Positions 1 to 10,266 of a stretch of DNA of 12,748 bases are shown here, in pieces; position 1 is the stretch's first letter; the number at the start of each line of letters is the position of its first letter. The notes under the pieces are model-generated. The model was not told the DNA's origin, did no database searches, and saw nothing but the letters and a program-made list of their open reading frames with translations. Location: positions 1-12,748 of the forward strand of contig CABPSV020000590.1 in NCBI GenBank assembly GCA_902459845.2, written 5' to 3'. Both the position numbers and the translations under genes were made by a program. This stretch comes from Hepatocystis sp. ex Piliocolobus tephrosceles. Lineage: Eukaryota > Apicomplexa > Aconoidasida > Haemosporida > Plasmodiidae.

Positions 1-69
1 AGTGGAAGTAGTGGAAGTAGTGGAAGTAGTGGAAGTAGTGGAAGTAGTGGTAGGAGTGGAAGTAGTGAT
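1..69 (+). repeat. Gly-Ser-Ser tandem repeat (9-nt unit)
   Basis: Five perfect copies of AGTGGAAGT (1-45) are followed by degenerate copies (AGTGGTAGG, AGTGGAAGT), encoding Ser-Gly-Ser units. It is a flexible low-complexity stretch inside the coding frame, and the array is cut by the window start, so its true length is unknown. Confidence 0.9.
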
Positions 70-1557
70 ATGAATGAGTGTAGTGGTAGAAATGACAGTA
101 GTAAGTTTACACTTTTTGTTAACAAAATTTTTAAATTTTTTAATATAAAATCATATATAGTAATTTATAATAAAAAAATTTGCAATTTAATTTTAATAGT
201 GTTACTTATATTTTCAAATATTTTAAATATAAGTATACAAAATTTAATCAAAGATATCAGAGTTATATCACACTTCAAAATAAATAGTGTGTTAAGGTCT
301 CATAATATAAAGAAAGCTAAAGAGGGATCAATTAAAAACGGAGTTTGTTTTATTGTTTTCTCATCCTGTGCTGAGAAAAAAGAAAACATTTTAAAAAAAT
401 GTGTTATTTGTTTTAACATGCTAAATGAATGGGTCATACAAAGCTATAAAAAAAAATTTACTATTATCTGTAAAAAACATCAAATAAGATACTTTTTTAT
501 ATTTATAAAAAATTATTTTATTTTTTTTGTTATGTTAACATGTATTGAAATTTATTATTTAATTATTATATATAATGTTTTAAATAATAAAATTTTTTTT
601 TTAGTTACTGAAAATTTTAATTTCTCATTTTTAAGAAAAAAAAAAAAAAATAAATTACAAATCGTTAATTTGTCACATAAATATAATCCTATTAATAATA
701 ATGCACATTTAAATATACAGAACATGTTAGAAAAAAAAATTGTTATTATTAATTCAAAAAAAAAAAAAACATTAAAAAAATTAATCCAAAAAATGAATAA
801 TCATGCAAACAGGCAAAAGGAAATTACTTGTATTAACACAAATTTAATATATAAAAAAAAAAAAATATATATAATTGATAAACGAGATAAAAAATTGATA
901 AATATGATAAATACTGTTTTTAATTCAAAAGAGTATAAACAATATACAAAATCTGTAAGAAAAAAAAATTATTTGAATAAATTAAAAAAATTTACAGTTG
1001 TGCTCATATTTTTTTCCTTATGGAAAAAGTGTTATAATATAAACATTGACTTTAAAATTTTTATAAAAAAACGTGGTCATGTTATATACATCTTTTTATT
1101 AAAGAGTGATAAAAAGTATATTTTTAAAAATAATAATAAACATATAAGAAGATTTTTTGATAAACTTAAAATGGACGAACGTAGCAATTGTGTTAAAAGA
1201 TGGATAAGTGATTATTTTTTTAAAATTAACACAAATGATTTTAATAATAAATATTGTAATGATGATGTTTATAATAATATTATAATTAATAAAGAAAATG
1301 GAAAAAATATTAGTAGCTATGTGCGCCCAAGATGCATGAAAATGAGTAATAACAGTCATAGCAAAACAGGAAAAAGCAGTAACAGAAGTAGTAACATAAA
1401 TGGCAATAACAGTAATAACAGCAATAACAACAATGACAGTAGTAACATAAATGGTAATAACAGTAATAACGACAATGGCAGTAGTAACAATAACAGTAAT
1501 AACGACAATGGCAGTAGTAACAATAACAATAATAACAACAATAACAATAATAACAGC

Positions 1558-1626
<69 letters not shown>

Positions 1627-4600
1627 AACAACAGTAGTAGTAGTAATCAGAAAGATGGTTCTAATGGTGATGGTAATAACGATGATGATGAAAATGATAA
1701 AAAAAAAATTAAAGAAGATAAAGAAGAGAAAAAAAAGGAGGATAATAAGAACAAACAGAATAAAGAAAATAATATGAATCAAAAATGTAATAATAATGTA
1801 GATAAAAAAGAAAACAAAGAGAACAAAGAGAATGATGTGAGTAATAAAACTGTTGATCCTAATGGGCATATTGAGTCAATAGAGCCAATAGGGCCCATAG
1901 AGCCAATTGATCCAATTGAGCCTGTTGGTAAAAAAAGGAAACTAGATAAATTAAAAAACAGAAATAAAATAAAAGAAGAAAATGATAAAGTAAATATAAT
2001 AGAAATAACAGAAAAAGACGATGAATTATTTGACATTAATAATGACACATCTTTATTAAATACTGAAAACAAAGAATTGATTAAAAGAAAAAAAGTAAAT
2101 AAAATAAGTAACAAAAAAAGTAGTAGTAATAGTATTTATGAAAAGAATGATAAATGTTCTTTAAATATTTTGATTGCAGAAAAGGCACATAAAATTATAA
2201 AAAATGGAAGAGTATATAAACCAATTGAACCGATTACAAATTTTCAAACTCATCATAAATATTTATCTAAAGAAATTATATGGATGAGTATTGATTATTA
2301 TGAAGAAAAAAGATGGAAAAAAAATGTTTCACAAAGATTTAGTTATTTTATAAATAATCATTTTGAAGAAAAAAAAAAAAATAGTAAACATTTTATATCT
2401 TCTCAAATATCAAATAGTATTAAAATGTTTTGGTTTTTTATATTAAATGAAATTAGACCTGATTTGGTACCAGTAGAAATAGATTATAAAATTAAAAATA
2501 AGCAAGCTGTGAAAACAGACATTTTAAAATCTATTAAAAATAATATACAAATAGAAAAATATAATATGAATAAAATTAGTTTAGTGAATGGTATTAAAAC
2601 TTCACATAGTAACAAACCGTGTGACAACTCATTAACACTTTCTGTAAATAGCAATAATATTACTAATAACAGTACTGATAATAATAATGATAATGACAAT
2701 AATAACAGTAATAATAACAGTAGTAGTAGTAATAATAATAATAATAGTAATCTTAGTAAAAATAACGATGGTGGTGAAAAAGAGCTTAGAAGAAATAATC
2801 TCGATTCAAACCGATTTAACACGAAAGTATTTATTACAAATAGTGTATTTGATAATGAAGGACAACATAATTCCTCTTTTAATAATATTAGTATAAATCC
2901 ATCCGATCAAGGGAAGAATAATAAAACAACTATCAAACTCTGTGTTAATAACAAAACTGAGTCTACATTACTACCAAGTAGTGAAAAAAATTATACACAA
3001 ATGAATATTAATATTACGAACAAAAAAGAAGATAACAGATGTAAGATTGTTATTAATCCTGGTGGAAGTAGGTACAAAAATTTGAATAAAAAAAATATAA
3101 CTACTATTAGGCATCCTGAAATAATAAAGCTGAAGGACGAAAAGTGTATGATGGAGGAGACATATGGTAATTACTACTATGAACAGTTTATAAAAAATAT
3201 GTGGGAAAATACAAGTAAAGAAGTATTAAAAAATCATAAATATGATAATCATAATAATAACATTTATAATACAGTAGGAGGGTATAATAATAACATTTAT
3301 AATACAGTAGGGGGATCTAATAATTATTCAAAAATGTTAGGGAATGTTTCTGTTTACGAAAATAGTTTTGATTATAATGAAAGAAATTGTGATCCATATA
3401 TATATTATGAGGATAATGCAATTAATAATAACAATAATATGAGTAATGTCAAAGATAACAATATAAACTATTTAAGTTTGAGCAACTCCTTATACATTTA
3501 TTGTTTTCTTTTTGTTAGTATTTACCTTTTAGATTCCAATGAACATTTAATATACAAACCTGATACTGTTGTAAGTGAAAATGAAGAAATGGAATTAGAT
3601 GGTGCTTGTAAAGTAGATACATGTGATAATTATTTGAACTTGAAACAAGTGGAAGATAATTGTACTGAACAAGAAGATTATCATACTTATAAAAAAAAAA
3701 AAATAAAAAAAAACAAAAAACATTCTCATAAAAAACATGGCTTATATGAACAAGTAGAAAGTGAAGATAAAGTTGAATCAATAAAAGGGAAGGAGAATAT
3801 AACAAATAAACAAAATGAAGTAAGAAAACATAAAGAACGAATGAAAGAAAGTAATGGTAGTAAATATCAATCTGTAGAACCTGAAATTAAAAGTGTGTTA
3901 GATGGTGATAACGACAATATGTATAATAAATTGAACAAAGAATTGAACAAAGAATTGAACAGAGAATTGAACAAAGAATTGAACAGAGAATTGAACAAAG
4001 ACATATATCAAAAAAATATTTATAATAATGATGATAACATTATTATTAAAAAAAAAAGCAATTACTCTACTATATATGATAAAAATTATGGGGATTATTA
4101 TGAAGGTGTAACATATGACAATAATTATACCACTAGTACCACATTTGTTAATAATAACAATGACGACAGTGTAAATTACAATAACAATTACTACCACTAT
4201 GATAATTATAACAATTATAATAATAATAACTATAAACAAAACTATAAATATAATAATTATTACGAGAATGAAAACAAGAACTACCTTAACTACAACGACA
4301 ACGAAAATTACGAAAATTATGAAAATTACAATAATGATAATTTGAATAATAACGATGATAGTGACAATAGCGACAACAGTGATGACATGGTTCTAACTTT
4401 ATCACCCAGTTCACACAACTTAGATGTTAAAGAATTATTTTTAATATCTTATGCTACTGAAAATATCCAGAATAAAGAAAATGTAACTACAGGTGTGAAT
4501 AAACATATATTCGAATATTTAAACGATATGAAAGAAAAATATGTAAACATTTATATGAACAATATGGAATTATATGGAGGTAATATTTATCCTTTTGAAT

Positions 4601-5548
4601 TTCATTATATAGATAATTTTTATAAAGATATTCATTTACCTTTAATGAATTTATCTGAATATGATGAATATACTTTTTTTATTTATTTATTTTATTTAAA
4701 AAACTCTCATTATATATTAAAGAAACAAATAAAAAAAGAAAAAAAAAAAAGAAAAAAAGATTTTTCAGATATTACTACTACGGCTTCAAAAAAAAGAACT
4801 CCAAAACGTAAATTAAATAAATTGGAGAATGAAAATGAAAATGAGAATGAAAACGAGAATGAAAATGAAAACGAAAAAGATAATGAAAATAAAAATGGAA
4901 ATGTAAATGAGAAAGAAAATAAAAAGGGAAATGAAAACGAAAAGGAGAAGGAGAATGAAAATGAAAATGTGAACGAAAATATGAACGAAAATGTGAACGA
5001 AAATATGAACGAAAATGTGAACGAAAATATGAAAGAAAATGTGAACGAAAATATGAAAGAAAATATGAACGAAAATATGAAAGAAAATATGAACGAAAAT
5101 GTGAAAGAAAATATGAACGAAAATATGAAAGAAAATATGAACGAAAATATGAAAGAAAATATGAACGAAAATATGAAAGAAAATATGAACGAAAATGTGA
5201 AAGAAATAAAAAAAAATGCTGAATGTGAAAAGGGCATAACAAATGAAAATTTGTTAATTAATATTAAAAATGAAAATATAGCATTCAGTGGTTTAAATAA
5301 TACTATAGTAAAAAATGATAAAATATGCGTTCATGTTAAAGTAGAAAAAATAGGATCAAGTGAAGAGAAAAGGGGATTACATGTAGAAAAGGAGAAAGGG
5401 GATGAGAAAGAAAAAGAGAAAGAGAAAATAGATGAAGAGAAGAATGAGGAATGCCAGAAAAAAAACATAAACGATGACAGTGATACGATAAATAATACTA
5501 GTACTAACAACAGCACTGGAATTATCACAAACCCTAATACTGATATCG

Positions 5549-5627
<79 letters not shown>

Positions 5628-8600
5628 CTACAATAAGGATATTGATTCTAACATCTCTATTAACAATAATTCTAGTATTAACAATACCGAAATTAATAAA
5701 ACAAATATTTATATCGAAAAAGGGAGTTCTCAAAATGATATGAATAAAACAAATAACATACTTCAATCAATTAAAAAAAAAGATCATAACTTAACTTTAG
5801 GTAAATGTAAAAAAAAAAAACCTGAATGGACAAATGATGAAATGACTTTTCTTCTTATATTGACAAAGACATATATGAATTACATAAATGTTGAAGAAAT
5901 AAAAAAACAAACAATAATAACGAATAATAGAAAACATAAAAATAATAAATTGGATGTAGTAACTATGACTAATTCTATGACTAGTGAAAATAAAAATGAA
6001 AAAAAAAAATTAGTAACAAATAAAATTTTAATAAATAAAAATAACAAAACAAATATATATAACCTTACTAAAAATAAAAAATTATCAGATGATGAAAAAC
6101 ATAGTAAATTAAATGGGTCAACCGAATTACATAAAATAAATATTATTAATAATAATGGAATTACAAATGAATTAAACACTGTTTTCAACGATGTAGGTCA
6201 TACTAACGATATAATTCATATGGACCAATGTCAAGTTGGTAAAGATAAAACACAGGTTGATAGAAATGATGAAATCAACCATATAGACATCCCTATTATA
6301 TTTGGTACTGAAAAGGATAAAGAAAACATAAAAATTATGAATTCGGAAAATATAACATCGGAAAATATTATATCGGAAAATATAACATCGGAAAATATTA
6401 TATCGGAAAATATAACATCGGAAAATATTATATCGGAAAATATGATATCGGAGGAAATAAAATTGGAAAAAATAAAACTAGAAGAAATAAATCCCGAAGA
6501 AGTAAAATTTGCAGAAGTAAAATCTGGAGCAATGGAGTCAGAAGAAATAGGTTTGCATAAAGAGTATCAAAATGAAATAAATTTAGAAAATATTAATTAT
6601 TATATTGATCATATTAATTGGAACATAATATCACTAGTTTTAACATCGTATAATAAAATAACTCATTTTTACGAAATAAATAGAAGTCCTAATGAATGTA
6701 AAAAAAAATTTAATACCCTTATTAAAAATAAAATGCATATAAATACAAATTTAATTAACTCACATATGAATAATTTTTTGAAAAAGGATAATATACATAA
6801 AAAACCGTTAAAAAAATTAAAATTCCATTCCGTGTTTTCAACAGTAAATACTAATACATTGATAGATACTTTTACCAAATATATGAAAAAAAAAATTAAA
6901 AAATATAAAGAAAGAAAGAGAAATAGTAACAATAGTAAGGTTAATAATTTGGATGATGTGACAGTAGTTAATGTAGTAGACACTGATATAACATGTGACA
7001 CTGGTGAAAAAGAAAAAAACAATAATAATGATAATACTAACGAAATAATCTTTAATAATGAAAATAAAATCGAAAAGTTTAATATATTACATTCAGATAG
7101 TCAATGTAGTTATACTAAAAAAAAGGATCCTATTCAATATATTGACCCTAATAATGAACATTTTTTAACTGATGGGAGTATAAAAGATGGTTCTATGGAT
7201 AAGTATAAAAATACTGATCAATATAAAACGAATTCAAAATTGTTAAATAAGATAAATGTTAATTTAAAACAGGAAAGAAAAAGTGATAGTATTAATAACA
7301 ATAACAGTAATAACATTAACAGTAGTAACAGTTATGTTGAAGAACATAATTTGTACAAGTTTAAAAAAATGAACAACAAAATGAATAATTTTTTTTTAGA
7401 CAGAAAAAGAAATTTGATTAGGAATATGAACAACTCCAATCTTACTTTAAATGATATATTTAGTGAATTTTCTGAATGTACAAATGAAATATCAAATGAA
7501 GATACAGATTGTTCTAAAGACAGTTTTTTTAGTCATAGTGATTTCGACAATCCTTCATTTATAAAATCAGGAAATTATAAAAATGTTATAAAAAAAAATA
7601 AAGACAAAATATTATTAACAGCAATTGATTCTGAAACGGATGAAAAAAATAAAACAAACGAATTATGTGATTACCCTATTGATAAGGATGATAATATGCA
7701 TGAACAATTGAATATGACTGGTAATAACAACATGAGTGATGGTAATAACAACATGGGTGATGGTAACAGTGTTGGTGTGAATGATAATAACATTCCGAAT
7801 ACAATAACAGTATCTGACGATTTAAAACAGGTGAATAATGATGTATTAAACAATGGTACTTGTTTTGAAAATAAAAAAAATAATAGCAATACAATAAAAA
7901 CAATAAAAAAACATGTGAGTGGTTTTTCATTGTTTGGACATATTTTTCCTGGATTTGTAAAATCAAAGAATAATGAGCAGAATAATGAGCAAAATAATGA
8001 TCACGTAGTTAAACAAAATAGCGAAATTGATGAGCATAATAATAATAATAAAATTGATACACATATAAGTAGTACTAATACCTTTTACGATAATAAAATA
8101 AAGGACAGCAAAGTAAAGGATAAGAAAGTTGACGACAATAAAGTTGACGACAATAAAGTTGACGACAATAAAGAAACAATATTTACTTCTGAAGTTGCAT
8201 CATTTAACGGTGACGTAAATAATAAAGAAAATAAATCAACTAATATAAATGTTAATAATATATTATGTAATCAGAATATAAAATTATTAAAAGAAACACT
8301 AGATCTAGAAGAAGAAAAAACAGGAAAAGTAGTACAAAAAGCAGGACAAGATGAAGAACAAAAAGCAGGACAAGATGAAGAACAAAAAGCGGGACAAGAT
8401 GAAGAACAAAAAGAGGGACAGGATGAAGAACAAAAAGAAGGACAAAGTGAAACACAAAAAGAGGGACACATACAGAAAGAACAAAAAGGTAAAAAAAAGC
8501 AAAAAAAAAAAAAAAGAAAAAAAAAATTAAATAAATCTAGAGCCTTAAAAAGATGTTTATATTTAATATGCAAAAATAAAAAGAAGGTAAATGCATTTCT

Positions 8601-10224
8601 TTCTTTATTAAAAAATAAATATATTATGAAAAATAAATATTTTTGTAATAATATAGAAATTTTTTTAAAAAAAATTAAACCAATTATGGGATATTATTAT
8701 GAACCTGAAATATTAGATACAGTAAAAAACAAATCGATTAATTATGGTATAGACATTAGAAAGAATAATAATCATCATCGTAAAAATAATTTATTCTTAA
8801 AAGAAATAGATAATGAATTTCTTATTTTTATTGAAAATATAATTGAATATGATAAAAGGAGAAAAAATAAATCATTAACAGTAATAAATAATATAACACA
8901 TGATAAATTATTATATAAAAATAATAATAATATGAATGAAGGTAATCATAATGAATATGTAGTTAACGCACCAAATGAGTCATATAACATCGTAAAAGAA
9001 TTTGCAAATCAAATACTTAACTATGTTCCATATGTTGATGATAAAAAAAAAAAAATAAATATAGAAAACATAGAAAATATAGAAAATATAGAAAATATAG
9101 AAGAAAAATGTCATTACAAAACTTTAATTAATCAAATTTTATTAGCTGATTATATTTTACAAAAATTAAAAATTTTCCCTCTTAATGACTCAACATCTTT
9201 TATGAATAATAAAAAAAAAATTAATAATTTATTATTAGAATCACAATTACAAACATACGCTAATCATATTAATAATCATATTAATGAAAAGGATGCAATG
9301 ATTAAAATAGAGACATTTTTTAAAGGCAACAATTTTTTGTATAATAATGATATTAGTAGTAATATTAGTAATAGTAGTAATAGTAGTATTATTAGCAATA
9401 ATAGTAGCAGTAGTGGCAGTAGTAGTAGTCGTAGCAGTAGTAGTAGTAGTAGTAGTAGTAGTCGTAGTAGCAATAGTATTAGTAGTAGTGGTAGTGGTAG
9501 CAGTAGTAGTAGTAATAATAATAATCATCATAAATCATCAAATAATAATCTCTTATTTGTTGATGAAAAGGGAAGAATAGATAACAATAAAAATGGAAAA
9601 GTTTTTAATACAAATTCGGCTGAAGAATCTAATGTAAATTATTGTTTTCATTTCGAACAAAATATGTTATATCTTAATAATAAATTAGAATTGGATATTG
9701 AAGAAAAAAATAATATGAGAGATAATATGACAGTTTTACCTACTATAAATAATAAAAATTTATATTTTGAAAAGGTTGATCATGGTAGTACCAATATTAT
9801 TAATGGGAACGACAGTGAATATGATAACAGACGTAGTGATAACAGACGTAGTGATAACAGACATAGTGATAACAGACATAGTGATAACAGACATAGTGAT
9901 AACAGACATAGTGATAACAGACATAGTGATAACAGACATAGTGATAATAAAAATTATTATATTTGTAAAAATGACAATAATCAAAATACTATTGATAGTA
10001 ATAACAATAGTTTTTATAATGAAAAAAAAAACGAATTTTTATTTACAGAAAGAGATACAAATTTATTGGTTAAAAATTCGAAAAAAAAGAAAAAAGAAAA
10101 AAAGGAAAGCTATGATTATACTAATGACAGTAATTACTATTGTAATGATAATAAAGACTGTCACGGCTGTAATGGCTATAATGACTGTCACGATGGTAAT
10201 AACAAAAATGGAGAGAATATGACC

Positions 10225-10266
<42 letters not shown>

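Noticed and set aside
1363..1380. Walker A-like TGKSS
   Set aside because: The required upstream glycine and fold context are absent; it sits at the edge of the Ser/Asn tract.
1099..1869. 256-residue ORF on the minus strand
   Set aside because: It is the complement of the (AAC)n and Asn/Ser tract, giving Val and Ile runs; frame 1 on the + strand carries real domains through the same region.
4710..5242. Two minus-strand ORFs rich in Phe/Ser/His
   Set aside because: Shadows of the (M/V)(N/K)EN array and Glu/Asn dipeptides.
2425..5820. SNF2 helicase between HSA and SANT (Swr1/EP400-type)
   Set aside because: No GxGKT-type, DEAH-type or later helicase motifs are seen in the reading frame; the stretch is Asn/Lys/Glu-rich repeats and one unrelated island.
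9823..9942. CRISPR array
   Set aside because: Units are directly adjacent with no spacers and keep the coding frame.
10129..10206. Classical zinc finger (C2H2, PHD or RING)
   Set aside because: Spacing C-x5-CH-x-C-x5-CH does not match these, and no hydrophobic core surrounds it; kept only as a possible metal site.
9767..10222. 151-residue + strand ORF with ITDIV repeats
   Set aside because: It lies in another frame over the DNR(R/H)S array; repeats with units divisible by three are open in several frames.
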